Positions 20,511 through 29,802 of a DNA stretch of 64,000 bases are shown here, in pieces. The translations under genes were made by a program, and so were the position numbers. Within the stretch, counting starts at the first letter, position 1; each line of letters starts with the position of its first letter. This stretch comes from CAZSNT01 sp964607765. GTDB taxonomy: Bacteria > Verrucomicrobiota > Lentisphaeria > Oligosphaerales > JABHEG01. The stretch lies in NCBI GenBank assembly GCA_964607765.1, contig CAZSNT010000003.1:1-64000 (forward strand). The letters are read 5' to 3'. Below the pieces are notes generated by a model that saw only the letters and a program-made list of their open reading frames with translations, had not been told where the DNA came from and ran no database searches.

Positions 20511-21880
20511 TAGAGCCCGAACAGCTCTTTCGGCCTGGCGAACGCCAGGTGCCGGACAAGCTTCTCGGCGAGGCGTTGGGGCATCTGTCCCAGCTGAACC
20601 ATGTTCCCCACCACGTCGCAGAGCACGCGCCGGAACATCTCGTGCCTGGAGCTGTACGAGAGCAGTTTGCGCGAGTCGGACACCATTCCTGCCAGATTCC
20701 AGAGCACGTCGACCGAGCCCGCGTATTCGAGTTGGCGCTTCATGCCGATGGGCGAATCGTTGAGCCACCACGCCAGCCCCAGATTCACGTCTTCCCCGAA
20801 GGCCCGGCACATGCCTGCCAATGTGGTCTGGTGATTGGGGTCGAGGGCGTAGAGCACAACGCGCAGACGCCCGTCGAAGCGGTTCAGGAAATCACGCAGC
20901 GGCGTGAGGATATCCGTCATGTGGTTGGAGGTATCGCCTCCAGCGTCGGGGCCAATGTTCTCGAGCAGGGAGTTGCGGATGTCGCGAACCGCGCCGATAT
21001 GCAGTTGGAAAATCCAGTCTTTCCGGGCATCCATCTCGCCCACTGCCCCCAGCAGGTAGGACATGAACCCGACCACTTCGTTCGGCTCCAGGGCCTCGCC
21101 TTTGTACGCCTTGCGGAACACGCTGTCCGCGTCCGCCTCGTCCACGTCGAAGCCATAAGGAACGTCGACGCCATGGTCGCTGGCCACGCAGCCGTTCTCG
21201 GCAAAGTAGTCGTGGCAGACCTGCAGCCCGTCGACCAGGTCCGCGACTGTCTTGAACTTGCTCCCCACCCTCTCCTCGAGACTGCCGATGTAGTCGCGCC
21301 AATCCGGCTTGAAGATGTTCATTGCCTTGTCGGGGCGAAATGTCGGACGCACCACCCCTGCAACCGGCGAGCTCTGCAGCTTACGATGGAACTCCAGCGA
21401 GTCGACCGGATCATCCGTCGAACACATGGCCTCGACCTTCATCGCCCGCAGCAAAGCCTGCGGTTTCATCTCGGGCGCCTGCAGTTTTTTCGCGGTCAGA
21501 TCCCAGATGCGCTTGCCGTTGGCAGCACAGACCAGATCCTCGATTCCGAACCGTCGACGCAAGTCCAGGTGGACCCACTCGAACGTGGGGTTCCCCGCCA
21601 GTTCCTCGAACACATTGGCCAATGCCAGCCATTTCTCCTCGTTCGACGCCTCGGATCCCGTTATGTAGTCTTCCGGCACACCACGCTTTCGGAGCACCTC
21701 CCACACATAGTGGTCCGTACTGGCCTCCGCTTCCCAGATGTCCGTGAAGTTACGGTTCTCGCAAATGGCCGCCACGTCCGCGTGGTTGTGCGGATCGATG
21801 ATCGGGCAATCTTTCACGAGGTCATAAAGCTGCACGGCGACGGCATTACCGAGAAGATAGTTGTCATCCAGAAATGGCAT
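20510..21880 (-). CDS. uxaC: Glucuronate isomerase UxaC
   Basis: 456 residues, close to the 465-470 typical of the family. UxaC interconverts D-glucuronate with D-fructuronate, and D-galacturonate with D-tagaturonate, the entry step of hexuronate breakdown. The amidohydrolase-like N-terminus keeps IIDPHNHADV (metal-binding H-x-H). The middle has CSTDDPVDSLEFH and RPTFRPDKAMNI, and the C-terminus has WWLNDSPIGMKRQLEYAGS followed by the SDSRKLLSYSSRHEMFRR motif. It lies 84 bases downstream of the transglutaminase gene on the same strand, but no other uronate gene is present, so membership of that operon may be incidental. Confidence 0.95.
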   Translation of the reverse strand: MPFLDDNYLLGNAVAVQLYDLVKDCPIIDPHNHADVAAICENRNFTDIWEAEASTDHYVWEVLRKRGVPEDYITGSEASNEEKWLALANVFEELAGNPTFEWVHLDLRRRFGIEDLVCAANGKRIWDLTAKKLQAPEMKPQALLRAMKVEAMCSTDDPVDSLEFHRKLQSSPVAGVVRPTFRPDKAMNIFKPDWRDYIGSLEERVGSKFKTVADLVDGLQVCHDYFAENGCVASDHGVDVPYGFDVDEADADSVFRKAYKGEALEPNEVVGFMSYLLGAVGEMDARKDWIFQLHIGAVRDIRNSLLENIGPDAGGDTSNHMTDILTPLRDFLNRFDGRLRVVLYALDPNHQTTLAGMCRAFGEDVNLGLAWWLNDSPIGMKRQLEYAGSVDVLWNLAGMVSDSRKLLSYSSRHEMFRRVLCDVVGNMVQLGQMPQRLAEKLVRHLAFARPKELFGL

Positions 21881-21964
21881 GGGCGGTCCCTTCCGGTCGA
21901 GTTGGCTCTGGCGGTGGCGGTTGGTAATATGGACTCGGGACGGGCTTTTGCATTCCGGCGGGGC

Positions 21965-24517
21965 TCAGGATTGTCGCCTGTCCGCAGGGCGCGGGCGTGC
22001 CTGCGACAGAAGCAGACGCTCCCGAATCCGTGCGGTCGACTCAAGGGAGGCCGCAGCATCCGCGTCGGTGAGCGTGCGGTCGGCGAAGACGTGGCGGGCG
22101 AAGGCGGTGAAAACAACGCGCAAATCGCCGGCGAGTTCCGGCTCCGTCCGCTCCAGCGCGTCCGCATATTCCAGCATATCCACACCGGCAGGACGGTGGT
22201 AGGACGCGTAGGCAAGCAGTTCCCATATCAGCATATTACAGAGCCCCACAACGCGATTCGGAGCCGCCTGAACGCCATGTGTGAGGTGCCGCCACAGCAA
22301 CGCACACCGACGTGACCTGCGCCAGCGCCCGACAGCTGCCAGCACTGCCTTGCGGAGGGCAAGTAACGCCGCACAGGCAAGCACCGCCGCAATGAGGAAC
22401 GCCAACTCGACGAGAGTACGGGCCGCCATCCAGGCCGAGAGACCTCGCCACAAAGCCACCACCGTGTCCCGAACACTGCCGTAGAGCCGTCTGCCCAAGT
22501 CCATCGCCTTGCGCCCAAGCGTTTTGAGCCCCACTCCGCTCTGGGCCGTCAGGGCTTTCAGGCGGTGAGACAAGCCGGGCGGGCGGCCGCCCGCGCGCTT
22601 CCAGGCATCCATTTCGACGTGCCCAAGGGCCTCGACCAGTGCGCTCTGCTGGCGGCTCCCTGCCCCGCTCTGCCGGCTGTCCTGACGCAAACCTGCCTCC
22701 TCGCGCAGAACAAGCTCCGGCGGCCGGGCCTCCCACTCCTCCCCGAACGGGTCCAGCAGATTGGCAAGGAGTCCCGGCTTACTCTCAATGTTCAACTCTC
22801 CCGGCGCGACGCCGTCGAAAGTCAGCCAGCCATCCCTCCGAGTGTAGATCTGCGTCCACGCGTGGGCATGATACTCGTAGACCTCGAACGTATTGGCAAG
22901 CACGTCGTAATTCCCCGGCGAGAACCCGCTGGCCAGCCGCGCGGGCAGACCGGCGCAGCGTGCGAGCACAGTCAGAGCCTGGGCAAAATGCTGACAGTAT
23001 CCCTCTCTGCTCTCAAAGAGGAAGAAGTCCACGACTTCCGCACGCCGCGGCACGGGCGGCGGTTTGAGTGTATAACGATAATTGCTGCGCAAGTAGTCCC
23101 GCAGCGCCAGGGCCTTCTCCAGGTCCGACTGCTGCGCTTGCGTCACCGTCACGGCCAGGTCCCTGACCCGCTGCGAGATGACTTTCTCGGGCAGCATCAG
23201 GTAATCGGAGTGACCGCGAGGCGCTGCCGGGGCCTCGACGACCGGCTCCGGACCGGGCTCGCCGGCCGGCAACTCCGGCGTCGCCATAACAGAAACACAC
23301 GCGTAACGCCACGGCGGCGGCGGCGGGTCGCCACGCAGTCGTGCGCCGCTGACCGTATCGACCACCACGTCCCAGCCCTCCTCCCGATAATCACGCCCTG
23401 GCTCGGACGTCGGGGGCCGCCCGTCGCGGTGCCACTTGTATCGCTCAGCCCGGAATGCACCGGGCAATCGTCGAGACAGAGGCTTGACAATATCGAAGTA
23501 CTGCACAAACGTCCCGCGCCGAGCCGGCGGAGCGGTGTCCAGACCGGAGTCGCCCGCGGTCAGCGTGCGGGAGCGACGCCACGTGCTGCCCGTGTAGGTG
23601 TCGTAGAGCTGTACCAGCCAGTAGAGCTTGCCGGGGGCACGCACGCGCATCACCAAGTCAGTGCCGATGCCGGATCCACCGCTCCCCTGTTTTGCCTTGA
23701 ATCGGTCCGACTTCAGGTCGACCATCACCTTCGCGTCATCCGCGATTGCGGAAGGGTCGGTTCCTGAATCGACGCTTTTGCTCCCCGAATCCGAGGGCGC
23801 CAGGTTAGCGTCTGCACCCAGCCAGTCGCGCCAACGCAGCGGGAACTCCATCGCATGCCGGGCACGGTACGATACAGGCACCAAGCCCTTGGTCGCCCCT
23901 GTGCCGACATGAGCCATTTTCACGCCGACCAGACAGAAGACGAGGAACAGCACGAAATGCATGGCCCTGTATCCCCAGTTTCCGCGACACAGCGGCTGCG
24001 GACGCGTCCACAGAGTCTGCTGCAGACGGCCAACCAGTCGTGCCGTCCGTGTCTGGTACAGCAGCAGCGTGCCGACGCAGAGGAACCCGGCAGCTGCCAG
24101 CAGGAAAGCCGGACGGCCTGCAGTGGTGCCGCCAACCCCGACCAGAATCAAGGCGATCAGTGCCAGCCACTCGTACTCCGGGCCGCCTTCGGAGAGGATC
24201 AGGGCAACCCCAAGGATCGCAATGCACTCGGCAATAGCCAGATCGGGCGGAACAGCATCCATGCGTGCACAGCACCATGTGACACCCAGGACAGCAGTCG
24301 CCCAGCGCAATCCCTGACGCAGCCACTGCGGCAGCCAGCGTGGCGGCAGGCGCGAGCACAGGCCGACAGGCAGCACCGCGGCCAGCACAACGCAGGTCAG
24401 TTGCGCATGCCCACGCTGCCACAGCGCCGCAAAGACGCTGAGCGTATACAGCACCAGGTAGTTGATTTGCAGCAGCAATCCCACTGTCTTGTCCGATGTT
24501 ACGTGCTCGAGAGACAC
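21965..24517 (-). CDS. TgpA-like membrane transglutaminase (DUF3488-transglutaminase-DUF4129)
   Basis: About 850 residues with the layout of TgpA proteins: several N-terminal transmembrane helices, a long extracytoplasmic segment, a transglutaminase/cysteine-protease-like core, one or two more membrane helices and a cytoplasmic tail. The Cys-His-Asp triad is seen as GYCQHFAQALTVLARCAGLP, then YEYHAHAWTQIY, then GWLTFDGVAPGE. Members sit with MoxR and DUF58 proteins and are thought to act on periplasmic protein or peptide substrates; in Pseudomonas TgpA is essential. The substrate here is unknown. A GTG at 24517 is the first start; its poor ribosome site leaves the exact start open. Confidence 0.85.
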   Translation of the reverse strand: MSLEHVTSDKTVGLLLQINYLVLYTLSVFAALWQRGHAQLTCVVLAAVLPVGLCSRLPPRWLPQWLRQGLRWATAVLGVTWCCARMDAVPPDLAIAECIAILGVALILSEGGPEYEWLALIALILVGVGGTTAGRPAFLLAAAGFLCVGTLLLYQTRTARLVGRLQQTLWTRPQPLCRGNWGYRAMHFVLFLVFCLVGVKMAHVGTGATKGLVPVSYRARHAMEFPLRWRDWLGADANLAPSDSGSKSVDSGTDPSAIADDAKVMVDLKSDRFKAKQGSGGSGIGTDLVMRVRAPGKLYWLVQLYDTYTGSTWRRSRTLTAGDSGLDTAPPARRGTFVQYFDIVKPLSRRLPGAFRAERYKWHRDGRPPTSEPGRDYREEGWDVVVDTVSGARLRGDPPPPPWRYACVSVMATPELPAGEPGPEPVVEAPAAPRGHSDYLMLPEKVISQRVRDLAVTVTQAQQSDLEKALALRDYLRSNYRYTLKPPPVPRRAEVVDFFLFESREGYCQHFAQALTVLARCAGLPARLASGFSPGNYDVLANTFEVYEYHAHAWTQIYTRRDGWLTFDGVAPGELNIESKPGLLANLLDPFGEEWEARPPELVLREEAGLRQDSRQSGAGSRQQSALVEALGHVEMDAWKRAGGRPPGLSHRLKALTAQSGVGLKTLGRKAMDLGRRLYGSVRDTVVALWRGLSAWMAARTLVELAFLIAAVLACAALLALRKAVLAAVGRWRRSRRCALLWRHLTHGVQAAPNRVVGLCNMLIWELLAYASYHRPAGVDMLEYADALERTEPELAGDLRVVFTAFARHVFADRTLTDADAAASLESTARIRERLLLSQARPRPADRRQS

Positions 24518-24536
24518 TCTCCGAACAGGCCCGGGC

Positions 24537-25757
24537 TCAACTCAGCCCGGACAGCACACGGGCCAGGCGCATGCCGGGGTGGACTTCTTCCACTGCAACC
24601 AGAGGCGATTGCGCGGGCAGTTCCTTGCGGGCCTGCCGACGCGCCTTCCTCGACCCGGCGAACGATTCTCTCCGCGCACAGAACCACCGCACGGTCATCC
24701 CGCCTTGCGTCAGTATCTCGAGCGCTTTGGACAGCGACTTCGGCGTACCGAGGCTGAGGCAGAAGACCACGCTGTTCCTCGGCATTCCTCTGGCCGTCTC
24801 GAGTATGATGTCGCTCAGCGTGGTGCGGCCCGGTTTGAGCGTGGCAAGACTGTGCAGGATCTCCTGTTGCACGTCCGCAGCGGGTCGGGACGGTATGACG
24901 ATGGGCCGGGAGCCGCCCGCACCGAACGTCAGTGTGCAGTACAACGCTGCCAGGTGGTTGCACACACTGGCCGCGGCTCGGATCTGGTATTCCAGATTCG
25001 ACCAATGCCCCACGCCGCTGCAGGAGTGCTCGTAGGCGTCCAGGAACACCGCGACCGACATGACCGCGTTGCGCTCGAATTCGCGCACCATCAGTTTGCC
25101 GAACCGGGCGCTGCTTTTCCAGTGGATGTAGCGCAGTCCGTCGGACGGGTGATACTCACGCACGCCATAGATGTCCTGCCCCATGCCGGCAGCGCTCAGC
25201 GGGGTGCCTGCCGCCGTGGGCACGGAGTGCTCTTGGCGCAGTTGCAGATCGGGGATTGGTTCCGTGCCGGGAACCACCAGGACACGTTTGGGGCAGCGGT
25301 ACACGCGCTGGCGAAAGAACAGCCCGGCAGGATCGCCGCTGCGCAACAGCAACCGATCGAGCTCGAACTCGCCTCGGTGCAACGCGAGCACATGGCGCTG
25401 CACTGTTCGTTCTTCCCGGGGCGACAGGGGGTCCACAACCACGCTGTGCATGTGCGTGGGACAGAATTGACACTTTTCCAGCACTACGATGGGCTGGCGA
25501 CGGCGGCGCAGCCCGTTCCGGACCATGAGGGGCATGGCGACGGCGCGACCGGTTGCCGCGTCGCCGACCGGCCCGCGCTCGACGGCGAGTCCGCGCAGCG
25601 ACAGACACGCACAGACCAGACTGGCGGCACACAGCGCCATCGCGGCGCAGGCGAACAGGAGCGCGAACGGCTCACCGTGCACACTGGCGACCACAAACCA
25701 CATGCTGGCGATCAGGAGTACGGCCCAGCCCCTGGATGTCGGCCAGACAACGCGCAT
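24537..25757 (-). CDS. DUF58 domain membrane protein
   Basis: 406 residues. Two short N-terminal membrane helices (GWAVLLIASMWFVVASV and FALLFACAAMALCAASL) precede a cytoplasmic body with the DUF58 signature REYHPSDGLRYIHWKSSARFGKLMVREFE, which leads into a von Willebrand A-like fold (VAVFLDAYEHSC). DUF58 proteins are regular partners of MoxR ATPases and TgpA-like transglutaminases. The ATG at 25757 was chosen: it lies nine bases after the moxR stop, has GGAG upstream, and gives the usual membrane-first start. Confidence 0.88.
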   Translation of the reverse strand: MRVVWPTSRGWAVLLIASMWFVVASVHGEPFALLFACAAMALCAASLVCACLSLRGLAVERGPVGDAATGRAVAMPLMVRNGLRRRRQPIVVLEKCQFCPTHMHSVVVDPLSPREERTVQRHVLALHRGEFELDRLLLRSGDPAGLFFRQRVYRCPKRVLVVPGTEPIPDLQLRQEHSVPTAAGTPLSAAGMGQDIYGVREYHPSDGLRYIHWKSSARFGKLMVREFERNAVMSVAVFLDAYEHSCSGVGHWSNLEYQIRAAASVCNHLAALYCTLTFGAGGSRPIVIPSRPAADVQQEILHSLATLKPGRTTLSDIILETARGMPRNSVVFCLSLGTPKSLSKALEILTQGGMTVRWFCARRESFAGSRKARRQARKELPAQSPLVAVEEVHPGMRLARVLSGLS

Positions 25758-25765
25758 CGGTTGCG

Positions 25766-27058
25766 TCACTCCTTCTCCCACCGCTCCAGCGGCAGCTGCG
25801 ACAGAATGGTGTCCATAACCTGCGCCGAGTCTTCCCAATCAGCTCGAGCCTGCAGTTTGAGTGGCAGACGATGGCTGAGGATCGACGGCGCCAGATCCCG
25901 CACGTCCCGGGGCAGTACGTAATCGCGCCCCTCCAGGGCTGCCTTGCTCTGGCTCACCCGCATCAGAGCAAGGGACGCACGTGGACTGGCTCCGTACATA
26001 AACGCCGGATGCTGCCGTGTTGCCTCCACGATGGTCACGATGTAGTCCTTGACCAGGTCGGAGACGTGGACCGTTCGCACAACCGCCTGGCACTGGAGGA
26101 TGTCGGCAGCCAACGCCACGTAAGAGATGTCGTTGATGGGGTGCGAAGCAGCCTGGCGCGTAAGGATCGAGCGCTCCACATCCCCGGCGGGATACCCCAT
26201 GCTCAGCCGCATGAGGAAGCGGTCCAGTTGCGCTTCCGGCAACGGGTAGGTGCCGTGGAAGTCCACCGGGTTCTGTGTTGCGATCACGAAGAACGGCTTC
26301 TGCAGCACGTGCGACCTGCCGTCCACTGTGACCATGGCTTCGGACATGCACTCGAGGAGGCTCGACTGCGTACGAGGCGTTCCCCGATTGATCTCGTCGG
26401 CAAGGATCACATTGGCAAAAACGGGACCGGGGATAAAGGTGAAACTCTGGGTGGGCTCATCGTAGACGCTCACGCCGGTCACATCGGTTGGGAGCAAGTC
26501 CGGGGTGAACTGGATGCGCTTGAATTCGGTTCGGATCGATTTGGCCAATGCGTGAGCCAGCATTGTCTTGCCTACGCCCGGCACATCCTCAATCAGAGCG
26601 TGCCCGTCGCTCATCAGAGCCAGAACAACTTTGCGGATCACATCGTCCTTGCCCTGCACGACCTTTCTGATATTGTCGATTACGGCGTCAGCCACGTTCT
26701 TGAAGTAGTTGACGTCGAACGTCCTGTCCTTCCCCTCGCCCATGAACGTGTGCTCGTCGATCTCCGAGTCGATCTCGTTGTACAGCAACATGGAATCGCC
26801 CAGCTGAATCACGTCCATGTGTTTCAACTCGGTGGGGGCTGTCACGGGCACGGAATTCAGGAACGTGCCGTTGCGGCTTTCCAGGTCCGTGACCGTAACC
26901 GTGGTCCCCTTGCGGGTGATCTGCATATGTTTGCGCGACACTCCCCGGCTGCCCAAGACCAGGTTACAATCCACACTCCGTCCGACAACCGACTCGCCTT
27001 CGGTCACGACAAACTCATTGACGTATCGATACCCCTCTTGGACAATCAACTTGGGCAT
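25766..27058 (-). CDS. FHA domain-MoxR AAA+ ATPase fusion
   Basis: 430 residues. Residues 1-100 form a forkhead-associated domain: VVGRSVDCNLVL, GVSRKHMQI and LESRNGTFLN give the G-R, S-R-x-H and N-G-T positions that bind phosphothreonine. A MoxR-type AAA+ ATPase follows, with Walker A EDVPGVGKTMLAHALAKS, Walker B NVILADEINRGTPRTQ, sensor region FFVIATQNPVDFHGTYPLPEAQLDRF, and a C-terminal lid domain. MoxR proteins act as chaperone-like regulators of their neighbours. The fused FHA suggests recruitment to a protein phosphorylated by a Ser/Thr kinase such as those nearby. Start at ATG 27058, where the FHA fold begins. First gene of the MoxR-DUF58-TgpA operon. Confidence 0.9.
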   Translation of the reverse strand: MPKLIVQEGYRYVNEFVVTEGESVVGRSVDCNLVLGSRGVSRKHMQITRKGTTVTVTDLESRNGTFLNSVPVTAPTELKHMDVIQLGDSMLLYNEIDSEIDEHTFMGEGKDRTFDVNYFKNVADAVIDNIRKVVQGKDDVIRKVVLALMSDGHALIEDVPGVGKTMLAHALAKSIRTEFKRIQFTPDLLPTDVTGVSVYDEPTQSFTFIPGPVFANVILADEINRGTPRTQSSLLECMSEAMVTVDGRSHVLQKPFFVIATQNPVDFHGTYPLPEAQLDRFLMRLSMGYPAGDVERSILTRQAASHPINDISYVALAADILQCQAVVRTVHVSDLVKDYIVTIVEATRQHPAFMYGASPRASLALMRVSQSKAALEGRDYVLPRDVRDLAPSILSHRLPLKLQARADWEDSAQVMDTILSQLPLERWEKE

Positions 27059-27301
27059 TCGGACGACCTTTCCAGGGCTGGACAGCACGATAGGGGAACA
27101 CCTCTCGCAGCACGTGTATACTCTACAGGGCCCGGCACGACATGACCACCGCGTCCGAGCCCGAGACCAGCCCACGGAACAGCTCGGCGTGCCGCGCTGC
27201 CCTCCGGAGATCAGTCTCTTGCGTATCGGCAAAAAGCAACGAAGGTACTACAGACGCAGCCCGAATCGACACGATTGTGCGTTGGAAGGAAAGGAACTGA
27301 C

Positions 27302-28159
27302 GTGGACGTCCGCAACTTCATCTGCCGAGCGATTTGCCCCATCTGCCTGCACCTGATATGCCTGACTGGCGCTTCCGCGCAGGCGCCGGCGCGAGCTGTT
27401 GCCGCGGCGCCGCCGGCGAAGGACACGCATCCCGTCGTGGGCCCCGGCTATGACAATACTCCGTTCATCCCGGGCACGGAGTGGCGTGTGCACGACAACC
27501 GCCGCCCCCACCCGCCGGTGGTCGACCCGGACACGGCAGCAACGACGCAGCTTGCGACCGCGCCGCCGGAAGGCGCTGCGGTGCTGTTCGACGGCACGGA
27601 TCTGTCCGGATGGGTCGGCAAGAAAGGCAAGCCGGCCGGCTGGAAGATTCAGGACGGTCACATGGAGGCCGTGAAGAAATCCGGCTCCATCCGCACGAGA
27701 AGCACTTTCGGCAGCTGCCACCTGCATGTGGAGTGGGCCTCGCCGAACCCACCCAAAGGCTCCTCCCAAAGCCGCGGCAACAGCGGCGTCTTCCTCGTGA
27801 ACAGATACGAAGTGCAGATCCTGGACTCGTACAACAACAAGACGTATGCGGACGGGCAGTGCGCCGCGCTGTACGGGCAGAAGCCGCCGGACTACAATGC
27901 CTGCCGCCCGCCGGGCGAATGGCAGATGTACGACATTTTCTTCACAGCCCCCGTTTTCGAGGGCAGGAAGGTCACGCGCAAAGCCGTGATGACGGTCTAC
28001 CACAACGGCGTCCTGGTCCACGACAAGGTGGAGCTCATGGGGTCCAGTTCGCACAAGAAAGTGGGCAAATACTCGCCCCACGGCAAAGGCCCGATCCAAC
28101 TGCAGGATCATGGCAACCCCGTCCGTTTCCGCAATATCTGGGTCAATCCTCTCGACTGA
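27302..28159 (+). CDS. Secreted DUF1080 (3-keto-disaccharide hydrolase-type) protein
   Basis: About 285 residues. A hydrophobic leader (ICPICLHLICLTGASA) suggests export. The body is a concanavalin-like DUF1080 domain: VLFDGTDLSGWVG, WKIQDGHMEAV, SCHLHVEWASP, GNSGVFLVNRYEVQILDSY, EWQMYDIFFTAP, and the end GNPVRFRNIWV. The family is widespread in Planctomycetes and related phyla, where some members act on 3-keto-glycosides; activity here is unproven. GTG start at 27302 with AAGGAA upstream. Its stop overlaps the next gene's ATG as TGATG, so it is translationally tied to the exporter operon. Confidence 0.85.
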   Translation: MDVRNFICRAICPICLHLICLTGASAQAPARAVAAAPPAKDTHPVVGPGYDNTPFIPGTEWRVHDNRRPHPPVVDPDTAATTQLATAPPEGAAVLFDGTDLSGWVGKKGKPAGWKIQDGHMEAVKKSGSIRTRSTFGSCHLHVEWASPNPPKGSSQSRGNSGVFLVNRYEVQILDSYNNKTYADGQCAALYGQKPPDYNACRPPGEWQMYDIFFTAPVFEGRKVTRKAVMTVYHNGVLVHDKVELMGSSSHKKVGKYSPHGKGPIQLQDHGNPVRFRNIWVNPLD

Positions 28160-29778
28160 TGTCGCACACTCACACCTCATCATCATGCTTCGCGGTTCTT
28201 CTCGTCCTGGCCGCCGTGACGGGGTGCAGGACGCAGACACGGCTTGACGATCTTGACCGGCGCGCCTTCGCCCTGGTGAAGGACGCTCACGCCGAAGCAG
28301 CGCCGGAAGAAGCGCTCGAGGACCTGGACTTGGGCGCATTCGAGGCGCCGGATCCTGCGGACTTCGCAACCCCGGTTGCCGTCGACCTGCGGCGCTGCCT
28401 GGCCCTTGCGGCGCGGCACAGCAGAGGATACCAGTCCGCCAAGGAAGCCCTGTTCTCCGCCGCCATCAGCCTTCGGACCGGACAGCACGATTGGGAGTGG
28501 AACCCCACCAACTCTCTGGCATCGCTGCTGACTCGCGACTTCGGCGCCTCGGACACGACCCTGTCCGGCGATGCAAGTATCGGGGTCAGTCGCAGGCTTC
28601 TGTCCGGGGCACGTCTGACAGGCTCCCTGGCGCTCGACGCTTTGCGTTACCTTTCCGGCAATCGCGATGTGAGTATTTCGTCCCTCGCCCAGCTCACGCT
28701 CACGCAGCCGCTGCTCGCGGGCGCGGGCCCGCTGCAGGCGCGCGAGGCGCTCACCCAGGCCGAGCGCAACCTGATCTACGCGCTACGAAGCTACGTGCGC
28801 ACGCGCCAAGGCCTGGTGATCGACATTGCGGAGGGCTACTACGCTGTTCTGGGTGCTCGGGACGGGCTCGATACGGCCCGGCGCAACCACGAGAACCTGC
28901 GTGATTCCCGTGCCCGGTCCGAGGACATGGCCGAAGCGGGCCGGATTCCGCCGTTCGAGGTCGATGAAGCGCGCCAGGACGAACTCAGCGCACACTCCAC
29001 GCTCATCGATCGAGAGGCCGCGTACCGGGCGCGGAAGGACGAACTGAAGCGCAGCATCGGCTTGCCGCTCACCGCCCAGATCGACATCGACCAGAGCGAC
29101 CTCGACAAACTGATTCAGAGCAACCTGGATGCAGATCCGGTCAGTTTCGATCGGGCCTGCGACGTCGCCCTGGACTGCCGTCTGGATTATCGGACGGTGA
29201 AAGACCAGCTCGAAGACGCCCGTCGTGCCGTGCTGCTCGCCCGCAATGCGATGCTGCCCACTCTGGATTTCACCGCATCGGTCAACGCGGCCGGGCCCGC
29301 AGACGCTCGCCTGCGTGGCATTGCGTTCGAGAACGCGACCGTCTCGGCGGGATTGACCGGCGAGCTGCCGTTTGACAAAACGGATGAGACGGCCGCGCTT
29401 CGACGCGCCATGCTCAGCCAGGCCGAACAGGAACGCGACGTACGCGACACGCATGATCAGATCATTGCGGGACTGCGCTCGGTCTGGCGCAGCCTCAAGG
29501 CTTCGGAGCAGAACCTGAAGATACACCAGCTCAGCGTCACGCTCGCTGAGAGACGCATCGAGAATCTCGAGCTGCTTTTCCAGGCAGGCCGCGTCGATAT
29601 GCGACGCGTTCTCGACGCGCGCGACGCGCTGATAACAGCCAAGAACTCGGCCACGAACGCGCTGGTTACCCGCCGCCTCAGCTGGCTGCGCTTCCTGTAC
29701 CAGATCGGGAAGCTCCCTGTCGAGGCGGACACGCTGTGGTCGCAGGCCCTTGACGGACGGGCGCCGAACCTGCCTTGA
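28159..29778 (+). CDS. TolC-family outer membrane efflux protein
   Basis: 539 residues. A lipoprotein-type leader ends VLAAVTGCRTQ, so the protein is probably lipid-anchored like NodT/OprM-type channels. The long helical body has the two-fold OEP pattern: ALTQAERNLIYALRSYVRTRQGLVIDIAEGYYAVLGA in the first half and ERRIENLELLFQAGRVDMRRVLDARDALITAKN in the second, the latter being the usual C-terminal OEP motif region. It would form the outer membrane duct for the adaptor, ATPase and permease encoded next. ATG at 28159 overlaps the DUF1080 stop. Confidence 0.88.
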   Translation: MSHTHTSSSCFAVLLVLAAVTGCRTQTRLDDLDRRAFALVKDAHAEAAPEEALEDLDLGAFEAPDPADFATPVAVDLRRCLALAARHSRGYQSAKEALFSAAISLRTGQHDWEWNPTNSLASLLTRDFGASDTTLSGDASIGVSRRLLSGARLTGSLALDALRYLSGNRDVSISSLAQLTLTQPLLAGAGPLQAREALTQAERNLIYALRSYVRTRQGLVIDIAEGYYAVLGARDGLDTARRNHENLRDSRARSEDMAEAGRIPPFEVDEARQDELSAHSTLIDREAAYRARKDELKRSIGLPLTAQIDIDQSDLDKLIQSNLDADPVSFDRACDVALDCRLDYRTVKDQLEDARRAVLLARNAMLPTLDFTASVNAAGPADARLRGIAFENATVSAGLTGELPFDKTDETAALRRAMLSQAEQERDVRDTHDQIIAGLRSVWRSLKASEQNLKIHQLSVTLAERRIENLELLFQAGRVDMRRVLDARDALITAKNSATNALVTRRLSWLRFLYQIGKLPVEADTLWSQALDGRAPNLP

Positions 29779-29802
29779 AGAACACGGAACACCGAACACG
29801 CC

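Noticed and set aside
20267..22315. Plus-strand frame of 682 codons over uxaC
   Set aside because: It is a shadow of uxaC and overlaps the rpsU terminator.
20510..27058. uxaC as a functional part of the MoxR-DUF58-TgpA operon
   Set aside because: It is on the same strand with an 84-base gap, but there is no functional link in the established family context.
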